Of a DNA stretch of 64,000 nt, positions 51,450 to 64,000 are shown in pieces. Position 1 is the first letter of the stretch, and every line of letters starts with the position of its first letter. Position numbers and translations under genes: made by a program. The notes below the pieces were generated by a model. The model ran no database searches and was not told the origin of the DNA. It worked only from the letters and a program-made list of their open reading frames with translations. Where the stretch lies: NCBI GenBank assembly GCA_964035775.1, contig OZ038316.1:5732893-5796892 (forward strand), given 5' to 3'. Origin of the DNA: Osedax frankpressi. Lineage: Eukaryota > Annelida > Polychaeta > Sabellida > Siboglinidae.

Positions 51450-51689
51450 CATTTTTTATCGTTACTTTTATATATACATTTTATTATGTATTTCTTTTAA
51501 TAATATAATCATTTTATCAATTTTTGTTGTTAATGGTTTTAAGATATTCGTAAATTCTTCAGTTTATTTTCATGTCTTTCAGGCTCGATTAACCTGAATA
51601 AAATATTGATTGTATATAAAACAAATTATAACCCTATTAAATTAATTTATTTTAAAATATCAAACAAATATGCTATACAATAACTTACT

Positions 51690-52632
51690 TGTTAATACCT
51701 AATTCAACTTTAGATTTTCTCTTCCTGGCATTGTCGGATGGAGAAGGTGCTTTTTTAATTATTGAGTGGATATTTTCAGTGTTGATCGAAGTAGATTGAA
51801 TATTTTCTATAGTTATTTGGTGTCTGAATATTGGTAGTTTAGGAATGGAGGTAAGATTTATGGGAAGTGCAGAGGAAGTAGAAGGTGATGAAGAAATTGT
51901 TGGAATATTTGTGGTTATACATGGTGCCGGATATATTTGAAGATTATTTCTTTCTCTCGGTATACCAGAAAATCATTGATTACATCATAATATGGAGCAA
52001 ATGGTGCCGAATCAAGAACGTCACTTCTCTTCAAATAATTATTTCTATACAAGAATCATATTTGTTATAAATTTCAATATATTATAAGTGCAAATTTGAT
52101 AACATTGATCCAAAACAAATCAATCATCATATTAATGTAACTCTAGTGAACGTAATCATATTACTTATACCATGATTTGGGTCATAGGAAATTTTGAATT
52201 ATATTTATATTTATAATCATCTATTATATACCTGTTATATTATATATATTATAAATATCTTGCAAATAATATAATCATATTTATATAAACATATCATTAT
52301 AATGTATAAATTGAAATCATATTTTTAAATATAAACCTATAATTTCCCGCTTTCGTTGAATGAGCATTCTGGGTCTTATTGTATTCCTCATTCCCAGAAA
52401 ATCATTGATTACATCATAATATGGAGCAAATGGTGCCGAATCAAGAACGTCACTTCTCTTCAAATAATTATTTCTATACAAGAATCATATTTGTTATAAA
52501 TTTCAATATATTATAAGTGCAAATTTGATAACATTGATCCAAAACAAATCAATCATCATATTAATGTAACTCTAGTGAACGTAATCATATTACTTATACC
52601 ATGATTTGGGTCATAGGAAATTTTGAATTATA
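51690..52632 (-). pseudogene. probable Harbinger partner-protein fragment with 235-bp direct duplication
   Basis: The minus strand at about 52450-52330 reads APFAPYYDVINDFLGMRNT then IRPRMLIQRKREII, a C-terminal helix of the BESS/Myb-partner type. A second copy of its start lies at 51967-52203, since 51967-52203 and 52396-52632 are near-identical direct repeats about 428 bp apart. Further down the minus strand (about 51960-51690) is a Ser/Thr/Pro-rich stretch ending in basic residues (SDNARKRKSKVEL). Convergent with the transposase, as expected for the two-gene Harbinger layout. The assignment rests on weak similarity. Confidence 0.4.
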
Positions 52633-53060
52633 TTAACTAAAAAAATGTTGGTATTATTGGTCTAGACTCTAGAGCTATAATAAAATATATTATAATCTAA
52701 TTATTAATAAAATTCATAATCTAATGATTAGTATTATATATTTATAAATTAAATACATTTATATTATAACTATTATATAATTTGTAATTTCCAACTATTT
52801 CGTATACATATATTAAAATATATGCCTTCTTATATTAAGTATATTTAATTATACATAAGTAATTATGTATAGTATTATGTATGCTCAATGTATAGTATTT
52901 ATTTGTATTACTTGTAATATTTATTGAAAGAAAATTAGATTTCCATAAATAAGAATGTAAAAAACTCTATTTTCACTAAATTTAGACATTTTATTTAAAA
53001 TATCTTTTGTCTATTTCTATCATATGATCTTGTTTACTTATAAAACAATCCCTACTATCT

Positions 53061-53214
53061 TTGCACGGTATTCCAAAATCGCATATTTTTAAACCGTATT
53101 GGTGGAAAAAAGGTCAGAAATCACTGGAGGAAATACCGCGTGACTTTCACCCAACGTACCATGTGACTTTTCACCCAATGAAAATCGGTGGTGTCCGCGC
53201 GCTATGTATAATAT
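53061..53214 (+). other. unidentified exon-like patch
   Basis: GC-richer stretch open on + (IPKSHIFKPYWWKKGQKSLE then EIPRDFHPTYHVTFHP) followed by ATACAG|GTGCAC, which could be a donor. It contains an imperfect direct repeat of GTGACTTTCACCCAA. It lies just left of the point where duplication-arm similarity resumes (53252). No family recognised; may be transposon debris. Confidence 0.3.
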
Positions 53215-54491
53215 ACAGGTGCACACGCCATACTTTTATTTATGTAGCATATACCATTTAAATAGTTTCTTTTACTTTTTTCTTTAAGGTCTAGTAATAT
53301 TTTTATTCAATGAAACCTAGATATATTGTTGCCTGTTTATCTTACAATAATTATCTAATTAATTCCTACATCTAAGTTTGTAATCTTATTGTTACAACAT
53401 TTTCATTCACTTAACATTTCAATTGTTATTTCTATGTTTACAGTGAGGAGGATACAAATGACCCACCTCAGAATTAATAGTATTAAACTATCGAAACAAC
53501 AATAAACAAAAAAGTAAACTCAATGTTTCTTTTAATTATAATATACAGATATTATATCTAGTGTTGTAAGACACCAAAGTCTAGCTACAGTCTAAGTCAA
53601 ACACTGTTCATATAATAAATATAAAAAGTGAATCATAAATGAATCACAGAATTTTAATAAATATGTAAATATTTTTAAAAATAGAAACAATTAAATTCTA
53701 TATAAAAGTATAAAAAGTGACATAAAAAAATAAACCCACACTTGTATTTTATAATCATCTGTCTTCTCTCTAATTGCTATTATTATTTAAGAATCTCTAA
53801 TTTCTATCATTCTTGATAAGTCTATATATAGCTGTATACAAGCATTGTAAATGTCAGAAATGGTACAATTAACCCAAGACTAATGGGATAATTCCAGTAA
53901 ATGGGAAAGTTGTCGTTAATAGATAAGTCATTATCGTAAAGTTTGGATTTTGTTAGTTAAGGCAAATAATAGTATTGTTTATTGATAAAGGAATAATTAA
54001 TTAAGAGAGACATTAATTATATTTGTTATAGCTATAATTATTGTAGTACGATGTCATTTTATTTGTTGTATAAGAAACATCAATACATTAAGAAGTTAGT
54101 CATGTTTATATAAGTTACATCCATACATATTTTGTAAAGTAAGATACAAATGGTATTTAGTTCAGTAATACATAAAGATATAGTTTAAATATAGGTTGAT
54201 AGATATAGGCTACATTTATTTAAGAATAGTAAGTTTCTTAATCGTAATTGAAGTATGAGATGTGTTTTTCAAATTTTGAAAATTATTAGAACCATTCAAA
54301 AGACTGATGATATTATATAATGAAGTAGTATTATTATTATATAATAATTATATATTTTATTTAAGGTATAAAAGTATAATGTACAAATAGTTAAAGTAAT
54401 TGAAGTAGTTATTTTAAATGGGAAGATTGTGAACATTTCGTTACGGTGCAGAGTATCTGTTTTGGAATTCTCTCCGCTTGCCGTCCTCGGC

Positions 54492-57400
54492 TCACGTAGT
54501 ATTCCGCAAACGGATGGGCGACTGGCAGATCTCATTGAACCTGCCCATGACGCGGTAGTATATGCGACGAGCCAACGCGTCGTCTCCGGGGCAACTGACC
54601 GTCGCCGAAGTCACCTCTTCGCAGACGACGTAGCTCAGATCCTTGCCCGCGATCCGTAGGTCCACGGGTACCACCGACTGCTGGTCGGGCGTCGACGCCA
54701 CGCGCGGCATCGACAGATCCAGGGGCGTTAACGTCGGTTGAACCTTACGAGGTCGTCCGCGCTTGCGTCGCGGCTCCGACAGACGAACCAAACGTACGTC
54801 GACGACCTGGCCGTCCAGCGAAATTTGGCCGTCGGGATGCTGGCGAGCGCGCGACTCACCCCGGGCCAACCAGCAGTTCTCCGAGGATAGGAATTGAGCA
54901 TCTGATGGAGGATATTTCCCTGTATAACGGTCTTGATTAGTGTTGCGGTTAATGAATTTGATGCGAAGGAAAATGAGTGCAAAAATCTATAATCGAAAAA
55001 ATGTTTTTTTTAACTTTAATTTAATCATAAATCAATTAAATGAAACCCTTTTATTCTAGGAATCATGTGATTATATAAACATCACCAAATAATACTTACG
55101 GTAATAAGTTATCTAGTATAAAGACTTAACTATAATATTCTATATCAGTATATTCTATATTAAACAATATGATTTTTAGAATTTTGTTCGATGTCAATAT
55201 AAAAATATTGAGTTCTAAAAGTTCTGAAATAAAAATTAGAAATAGTTCAAGAATTATTTTAACGCTATAATTTTAAATACATCATTTATTATACCAATTA
55301 AATTATTTTCAGTTTTTTATTATTCTTAAAATTAAATTTTTACATCCTTCTAAAAAAAAATTTGTTACAAATTTTATAAAGATCTATAAATGCAAATGTC
55401 TAAAACGTAAATATAGACCTGCTCATAAATATAACAATGCTTTACTATAATAATTCATCCATTTGCGAATGGTATTCATAAAACTGCATAATGTAATTGC
55501 AAACCTTTATTCGGCCTCACACATAAATCAAGTGGATGGACCTGAGGTTGGACCTTACGTCCCCTTCGAGTATCTTTTGTCGCTGCTGTCATAGGGTACT
55601 TCATATATGTTTGGGTATAAGTCTAGGTAAATAGGTACTGGTCCAAAGTAGATACTACTATTAGATACACGCATAAATGTTGGGCAGAATTCGAAAAACA
55701 GTGCTCCTATAAGTCAAATAAGAATATAATAGTATATATAATAGTATATAGAATAGTATATATAATAGTATATATAATAGTATATATAATAGTATATAGA
55801 ATAGTATATATAATAGTATATAGAATAGTATATAGAATAGTATATAGAATAGTATATATAATAGTATATATAATAGTATATATAATAGTATATATAATAG
55901 TATATATAATAGTATATATAATAGTATATATAATAGTATATATATATTATTTAACTTCTTTTAACTGAATTATTAAAGCAAACCTTTAGCCTCGATAACT
56001 TGATTACGATTTCGTTCTTGAACGCATTTGGTTATCTTTTTCGTGGCACGTGGACAACGAGAAGAATTAGCTTCATGCATTTTAAGTCGAGTGATGCAGG
56101 CAAGCTTTGATTTGGATAGGCTATCTGTAAAGACGATAGTTTATTGTAATAGAATTAGAGGCACGACAAAATAAACAGAAATGTTTAAATAGTGCATCAT
56201 CAATTTTTAAACTTTTAGCATGTAAGTTCATTATATGTAAATGATGTCATTAAATTCCTTGCATTATAATATGTATTATATTCTACCTAGGTATAAGATT
56301 TGAAATTTATTGAAAATCATAACTTAAAAATCATAAGGTAGTATTTAATATTGATTATATATTGCTATAGTTAAGTGTATGAATATAATTTAGGTTCGTT
56401 GAAAAGGAAAATCAAAACAATAAAGAGAGGCTGAGAAGTATAAACAATTTAAGTTATATTATTATTCTTATAAATTACTATATCATAATTATTTATATTT
56501 ATAGAATACAAAAAAACATGATTGATAAACCGATAGATAAAACTGAATCAAGGTTGTTAAAAACTAAGAATCTAAAAACCTATTCTTTTATACATTATGC
56601 ATTGTACATTGTATTTAAGTAATTTATATCTTTAAAAGAAATGTTGATTATTTTAAGCTAATGGATACTAAAATATGTAAATATTGAAAATAGAGTAAAT
56701 TTATATTTATAAAAATCTAGCAAACCTTTTTTGTCTTTAATACTTTTATACATGTTTTATTACATTAAATGATGACAATTCATTTCAGTTATATCATCTC
56801 AGTGAATGATTTTAATAATTATATATGTAACTAAGAATTGTTAGAATTATTATTTATGAATTTATAAAACTATTACATCACCTAATGTATTGGTTACCCA
56901 GCAAATACAGTGATGTAATAGTTTTGTAAAATGCATTGATATGCTAACAAAGATAAAAAATAAGTTATGCAATACAAAAAATGAAAAGACCTGGATGGTT
57001 TGCTGGGTTACAGTGTAATACAGTAATTCATAACTTTTTAGAAAACTAACTTTTTGGTTAGTTCTACTAAGCAAAAAATAAACATATATCAGAACATTTT
57101 TTTCATCAGAAATGTTGATCAAATAAACAAACAAGATATTAATATGAACATATCTAAATAAAACAATATTTGTCTGTTTAGTCAACTATTTATTGTTATA
57201 CTAAGATTTAGATTAATGACTTTACTTAAAAATATAAAATGTAATTTGTGAGCAAGATTAATCCAACCTCGTGAGTGAAGGAATCTTTACAATAAAACAT
57301 ATAAAAAATATCCTAAAGGTTAGGAATCGAGACATCGAAAGTTCCGTTAAAGTTAAAGACCATCAAAAATATTTTTTTAAATTTAATTAAACAAATAAAT

Positions 57401-58249
57401 CAAAAAATGTTTATAGGGATATTATTATCAAAGATAATGAATTAATTTCCCAAATATCAAGCTGGTATAAATTGCATGTAAAGTCACTTTTTGACAATAA
57501 GTAGAGGGTAACTATAATGTCAAGCTAGTTACAACAACAATCATAAAAGAGATATAGTTTGAAAGTATATTGTGAATGTATATTTTATTACTTTCATTAA
57601 AGAAATTTTTATTTAAATATTGATATGAGTAAAATAAATGTTTATAGTCTACCTTTAGCCTTGGCAAACTTATAATTCTTTTGTACACAGGAGCGTGTGG
57701 TTCGTTCTTTCGTAGCACTCGAACCAGGTAGATCATCTGTATTCCTAAGACGAATACAGCGACCATCCTTTGTTTTTGATTGGTTAACTATAGTGGTAAC
57801 TATCAGAAGAGAAGATAAAGGGTTAGATGGGTGTTTGTGAATTTATTCACCTTTATTTATATTGTATAATAATTGTAAAAAAAACTAATTTTTTTATATT
57901 TTTAAAGATGCAGAATTACTTTTTACTATAAACATTTTAAATAATAACTATGTGTTTTCTTCGCATATGACTTATTATTTTAAATCATTGCGTCATCCAT
58001 TATATCGGATTAAGAAATTCATTGTTTTTAAATAGCTTTAGATAAGTAGCATCTACGCGTGTCTACCTTTAGACTTGATAACTTTATCATGCTTTCGTAC
58101 GCAGGCGCGACTCAATTTAGTCGGAGTCGAGGCTGGAGGAGGCTTTAAATTGCAAAGTCGTACCCTGCGGCTGTCTGTAGATGTCCTCACATCTTTAGCG
58201 GTTACCATAGAATGAGAACTGCGGCAATACTTGGGTTTAAGCGGATTCA
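54492..58249 (-). CDS. unrecognised gene B: paralogue of gene A with single exon set
   Basis: Exons in transcript order: a 58249-58067, b 57787-57653, c 56124-55984, d 54901-54492 (stop TGA). Lengths 183, 135, 141 and 410 equal gene A, all splice sites are conserved and no stops are present. Exon d (DAQFLSSENCWLARGESRAR...RRKRGRPRKVQ...VMGRFNEICQSPI) differs from gene A by about 15 residues, mostly replacement changes in the N-terminal half. The C-terminal 70 residues, including DLSYVVCEEVTSATVSCPGD, are almost unchanged. This is the ancestral-like arrangement: one a/b pair and no LINE in the intron. Function unknown; basic and AT-hook-like, so nuclear is a guess. 5' exons not found up to 64000. 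Confidence 0.6.
55724..55946. repeat. 11-bp AT microsatellite in gene B intron
   Basis: Paralogue of the array at 19178-19401, AGTATATATAAT and AGTATATAGAAT units. Confidence 0.9.
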
Positions 58250-60199
58250 CTGTAAAGCGTTGTGTGGCGATAGCCGGGGTGTTAACTGGCGAATTAATTA
58301 TGATTATGGAGGTTATGGGTTGATGGGGTATAGAAGGATAGTGAGGATACGAGGCTTAGAGATTAGAAAGTAGTACATAGATATCATAATGTATAAAGGG
58401 AGAAAGAACTACTTGATATAAGGTGCAGTTATAATTCGCAATGATATACAATGCAAGTCTGACCAATCTAAAAGAAATCTTTTGGAGTGTAATATATTTA
58501 TGCTAGATTAGATATGATAGTTTATGTTCAATAGTTGCTATATTTCTACAAACAATTGAATGTCTTATGTCTTTAGTATTTTTTACTAAATAGTTATTAA
58601 TTAATTAACAAAATAATTATTAAACGCATATATTAAATATATTAAAATGAATTTATATTAATCAACCGTTAATTGATCACGTAGATATTTAAAAGTTTTG
58701 CATACTATATAATATAATATTGGGTATATTTTCCCAATTATACCCACTATTACAAGGTAATCTTGGATTATATAGAGGATAAATTGACCATAGATCATAC
58801 ATAGTTTATGATCTGTATCCGTAATAGTATAATTGCTACAATTGTTATTTTAAAAATTAATCCTATATTATATACGATTAAGGACAGCCATTTCCCATCA
58901 AATAATAAGAGGTCATTGATTTTGAATACAAAACAAACATCAGAAAATGTGTCCGCTCCTGAACAACAAAAATCAAGACGTTATTCAATATCGATTGAAA
59001 TACATCCTATATCAATCATATAAACAATATTTTAGTTATTGGATGTAAATTCAAAAACTATCTGAATTCTTAATAATCAATTATTTAGTTGATTTATGAC
59101 TTTAGGTATTGGTAAATTAATGATTCGGCTATCGGATGATGTATTTACAAAATAAGTATTAATTTTAATCACTCAATTTTATTCCAGATTGGAAATCAAA
59201 TTTACAAAATAAATATTTATTAGATTTTAATCACCCAATTTTATTCCAGATTGGAAATCAAATTTATTTTTATTTATTTATTCTTTCAATTACTATAATA
59301 TAAATGAAAGTACATGTAATTGTAACAATAAGGCAGTACCAAGATCAAGTATTAATTGCATTATCAAGATTTAAATCATCCAATAAAAATCCTGCATTGA
59401 ATTACATTATGTTTATTTATTTAATACAATTATGTTATTTATTATAAATTCTTGATTTATTAAATAATTAATTTCATTGAAAAAATCTGTGAAAAATTTT
59501 TCATTGAAAATATATAATAAATGAAAACAAATATATATGTATATATACATATATTAATAAATAATATATAGATAATTTTGTATTAGGTTACCTTTGATCT
59601 ATTTTTCTACAATTTTATATTCTATATATTTATCATGATTTTTACGTTAGTTTATAAAGAATATATTAAAAATAATATTGTAAAATAGTAGAAAAGAAGA
59701 ACAAAGTTAATATTAGAAAAACTATTATGATCTGGTCATAATACTATAAGATATGTTTGAATAAAAATTGATAAATAGATTTAAATAGTAATATATACTT
59801 ATATGAATCCTAATAATACGTATTTGATACCTAGTAAACTATACTAGTATATTTACTATAATAGTATTTTAATGAAATGTAGTAAACGAATGCATTCCAT
59901 AACAGTAACAAACCGAATTTAATGTTAATAATATTTATAATTTGTTTATATATTATTTGAATAAAAATATTCGATTTGAATCCAAAAAAATCAGATTTTA
60001 ATCCAACCTTTTACATAAAACAACATACGTAAGTAACCGGTCACAATTAACGAGACGTATTTAAAAAATACTATTATAAACGCTTATTTTGCCTATTTGA
60101 AATTTGTAATCAGACAATCACAATATATTTATTAAACGTATATTTCATTGAATATGCATAATGATTATACATTATATATATATATATAAATATATATAA

Positions 60200-60338
60200 T
60201 AAAGAATATTCGGTTAAGAATCTATGAACTGTATTGATTTGTTTACAAAGTAATATTAAGAATAATCAGTGCAATCTTAATATAACTTTGTAAACAAATC
60301 AACACAAAATCATAGATTCTCTAGCCGAATTTTCTTTA
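60200..60338. mobile_element. MITE with about 50-bp inverted repeats (right-arm copy)
   Basis: TAAAGAATATTCGGTTAAGA... faces ...CTAGCCGAATTTTCTTTA. The arms include TTGATTTGTTTACAAAGT and its complement. It lacks the palindromic centre present at 39384-39412. Another half-arm (GTAAACAAATCAACAC) occurs near 40364 and 60868. Confidence 0.8.
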
Positions 60339-61201
60339 TTTTATATACATATATGTCATATATACAATGTATATTATACATTATATGCATATATGTTTAT
60401 AAAATGTACATTATATAATGTCTTTGTATTTAATATATAATTCATTTTAAAATATAGATATTATATTTTCTTGATATAGATTATATTTGTTAAAAATGTC
60501 AGAAAAATAATATAATATGGGGAAATGCATATTTGATAACTATATTACAATTTGTCTTACCATCTATAAGTAATAAACTTAATATTTTAAATACATGATA
60601 GCATATGTTATGTACCGATATATAAGAATGTATATATAAAATTAAAATATAATTTAACTATATTTATAAATTATATATACTTCGCGCTCATATAAAGTGT
60701 TAGATTTTAATATATAAATTACATAATTTGATAATTATATCAGGATATTAAGTATATGTATATATTTAATATATATTATTGATAGTATCATAAAAAATTA
60801 TAAATTATTCAATATTATATGAATAATTATTTATGAAACATAAAAATAAGAAAATTGCAAAAATTATTGTAAACAAATCAACACGGTTCGCAGTATCTCT
60901 ATGTAAATACCTAAATACCCATATACTTAAATACATACTAATCAATTTAACTTAAACAAAATTAAGTAGATACATATTTTTTTGAGTATTCAAATACTTA
61001 AAAAATTAGTATTTAGAAAAGAATTCAGAATGTTTATATATATCCATTGTTATATAAAATATGTATATGAATAAAGGTAAAATTTATGTGATTCGGTTGT
61101 ATATAAAAAATTAGAAAACTGTTAAAATGGTTTATCTTCCATTTATGTTAACAATCTCTAACATATGATGAAATTACGCAATAATTTCTTTTTTTCTTCA
61201 A

Positions 61202-62672
61202 TTAACCCTTTTAGCGTCAATAACTTTTGCGTTACATGCTGATCGGAATCACTAGATTTTACATGTTTTTCATTTTTTTACTATGGTCAATAAAATAGCT
61301 CATAACTCGGAAAATACTAATATAATGAATATAAAAGTAACAAGAATATTAAATAAAACATAAATAGAATAAAATAATAAATACATGACATAGTATATTT
61401 TATAATTAAAATCAATACATTTCGAATATATCAAGAGTATGTAAAAACAAATTTTTTAAAATTATTTGGTTAAATTTACATAATATTATTTTACTAATAT
61501 TTATATTCAATTAAAGTATATACATATCTCGTAAAAGTAATAGATAATATAATAATCTTTATAATAGATTTTAAATTTAATTAAAATAATTAATATATAA
61601 AAAGTTATGTTATATAAACGGCACCGTATATTACGTCCGATTTATGATTACATTTTTTTAAATATTCATTTCTAAATTTAATTTAGTATGGATTATTTAA
61701 TTTATCATAACTCATGAACCATGAACATTTCTTATATAAAACTAAAACTCATATTAAAGATATTTAACTACTACAAACTAATATATTATCTATTTAATGT
61801 TAAATTAAATAATAATTAATTATATTCATGTAAACTATTTTTAAAAAAAAATGTTTAATATAAAATTATAAGAAAGTTGTTTATTGCTATTTTACCAAAT
61901 TAAATATATAATTTAGGAATATATGTATAAAAAAATTGGGCCAGAATTCACCCTAAGAATCATCTGATGATAAATCACCTTGATCATTAGAAAAGTCTTG
62001 AGGTATAGAAAAAGCGGACATATTAAAAAATTAAAAACGTAATGACGCTCTCTTTGTTTGTATCGTCTTTATTAAAATTCAAGCACTATTTTCATATGTA
62101 TTAATGCATTTTATTCATAACATTTCACTATTTTAATATATTTAATAAGTTTTAGAATGATATATGTAATTATTTTTTGTTCAACATAAATAATTTTATA
62201 GATCACATTTTCCCACCATTTTAAAAAAATATTTTCATATTTTTTTGGGGGTTTAAATCATCATTTATTAACAATATGTACTATTTTCTTTAATTTTTAT
62301 TCCCAACAATAAACTTATGCTAATAAACAAGCATATATCGAAAATTTTAAGTATATATATATATATATGTTATACATTATAAAATATATGTTTTATTAAA
62401 CCCTAATTGAATAAAATTATTAAGCTTAATTTATTATTTTTTTTTAATATATGGTTAAATATTTAAATAAATTAACATATAAACTGTTTGTTATTTTAAT
62501 ATAATATGATACATTAGATTGTTATCTATAAAATGTATATTTTGGAATTATATTAACCCTTTTAATATAATTTAATAATTTATTTTAAGTAATTAAGTAT
62601 TTAATTGATTTGCGATCCGTTCCGATTACTTTGCGATAAGACGAAGTAAGACATCGAAGATAAAAGGGTTAA
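61202..62672. mobile_element. TTAA-flanked piggyBac-like non-autonomous element
   Basis: TTAA plus CCCTTTTAGCGTC on the left; AAAAGGG plus TTAA on the right, an inverted repeat of about 12 bp with subterminal similarity around CGATCCGTTCCGAT. TTAA targets with CCC(T)n-type ends are the piggyBac signature. Inside, the minus strand near 62020-61950 reads MSAFSIPQDFSNDQGD then LSSDDS and a stop, an acidic start like piggyBac transposase N-termini, suggesting a deletion derivative. It lies within the 2.4-kb block absent from the left arm. Confidence 0.65.
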
Positions 62673-63686
62673 CAATATTCTAACAGTAATTTTAAGTAAA
62701 AAATAAATAACCATTGTAAAATTAAGTGTGTAGTCATCTGTCATGTAATGATATTAGTTGTTATACTACTTATTTATTCAACTCATATTACTCCGAAGAT
62801 AAATTTATCATTAAATTATGAAATAAATTATATAGGTATAATAACATATTCAATATAGTGTTTGATTATTTAATGATGTTAAATTATTTTGTATATGATT
62901 TCTAGATATATTAAATTTATTAATATATATATTTATATACATATTGGGTCAAATATCCTATCGTTATAATAATATTTATACTAATATTAATAAACTAATT
63001 GGAGTAGTTGATAATAACACATTTAAGTGCGAATAGCATTTATATCTTTATTAAAATTAATTGAGGAACATTATTCTCTTAAAAATTAACAACAATTGTC
63101 ATGAAAATTTTAAATATTACATTTGAATTTGACATTCTTAATATTTTTATAATCAATAAATCATGTATGAAAACCATCTAAGTAACATATGTAGCTGGAT
63201 TTATTACATTATTAATTTAATTAAATATTATTATTATTATATATATTAAATCTTTAAGATATACAAATTGATCGGACTTTAGTAAATTTACCAAAATATT
63301 AATACTTTGGTAAAATGTTTATAAATTTAAACATAATACCGATAAAATAATATTTAATTCGTTTATTTTCAAGTAATAATAATTTATTACATTTTTTTAA
63401 TATTAATAACGTTTTATTCACGGTTAATAACATTATTCTATTTAAATTTAATTATATATATATATAAATACTTTTAGGAAACTTTATTAAAATTAATGTG
63501 ATTAATAATTAATATTAATAAATACAATATTTAAATATTAATTACTTTTTATGTAAAGTCGTCTTCTAGATATGAATAATAATAGGAAATATAATTAACA
63601 AAACAAATGCTGCCAGTTTGTTTGTTTAAATAATGTATTTGTAATCATAGATTCAGATTCAGATTTGGATTTACCCTTTAACCCTT

Positions 63687-64000
63687 TACTCAAGATTACA
63701 AAGTTAACTAGTTGCCTATCTCGCCTATATGATTTTGACATACGGGTTATTGAATGATCTAAGCATCACTTGTAGATAATAATTGGATTTTTTTATATTG
63801 AATAATTAAATATATTTAATATTTAATAATCTTTGGTAATAAAAATTATTTAAAACTTATTTTCATCTAATAAACATCATTCTAATATATATATATATAT
63901 ATTTATAACTATTATTGAGATACATATACATATTTATAGGCATTATTGATAACGTACAACTTGTTACAATTATTATAATGAACGAGTATTTGTAGTTAAA
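63687..64000. other. AT-rich sequence beyond the right duplication arm
   Basis: About 310 bp with no gene or repeat recognised, apart from a half-site of the CAAGATTAC palindrome at 63692 and an AT run near 63880. Confidence 0.4.

Larger units (their letters stand above)
47060..63686. repeat. segmental duplication, right arm
   Basis: Counterpart of 15484-40757. The boundary near 47060 lies about 290 bp after the MRPL21 exon at 46617-46767. The left arm starts at the same point of the shared sequence, so the duplicated unit begins inside the MRPL21 intron. The right end is near GATTTACCCTTTAACCC at 63686. Confidence 0.85.

Overview
The window is eukaryotic and almost certainly from an invertebrate metazoan. 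It is very AT-rich, with small GC-richer exons separated by GT...AG introns, and it carries an animal ABCD4-type transporter, a polycystin-1-type channel, a mitochondrial ribosomal protein, and CR1/L2-like LINE, Harbinger, P-element/THAP and piggyBac-like remnants. I cannot place the species. All coding calls below come from reading exons by eye (frame, splice sites, intron phase, family motifs). No retrovirus-like, LTR or Polinton element, CRISPR array or tRNA was recognised.

Layout. 1-9533 is an uninterrupted satellite of a 23-bp unit with higher-order duplications. 9964-10622 (+) holds the last three exons of an ABCD4-like gene, so the satellite probably sits in one of its introns. A convergent polycystin-1-like gene occupies 11421-15375 (-); its stop codon lies inside the first unit of a 13-copy 30-bp minisatellite that fills its 3' UTR. 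At about 15484 a large segmental duplication begins: 15484-40757 is paralogous to 47060-63686. Each copy carries the 3' part of an unrecognised minus-strand gene made of short, basic, mutually homologous exons that all share intron phase 1, followed by a terminal exon with an AT-hook-like motif. In the left copy, a segment with two of these exons plus a dead LINE fragment has been amplified in tandem (five exon-pair segments alternating with four LINE fragments, 20420-37900). The right copy keeps the single-copy state without the LINE.

MRPL21 (bL21m) is split: two N-terminal/core exons lie at 46236-46767 (+) and the C-terminal exon at 16491-16642 (+), in the wrong order for one transcript. 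The right arm of the duplication lacks the last exon because a block of transposon debris (LINE 47685-49500, Harbinger 50266-51449 and partner fragments) lies where it should be. The rest (37.9-46.2 kb and 58.6-64 kb) is AT-rich DNA with MITEs, a P-element-like fossil, a degenerate C-rich repeat and a TTAA-flanked piggyBac-like element.

The most interesting object is the exon amplification. Every duplicated exon is a multiple of three, begins with two bases of a split codon, ends with one, keeps its splice sites and stays open. The tandem array could therefore lengthen a repeat protein by whole modules without breaking frame, while carrying the dead LINE along in the introns.
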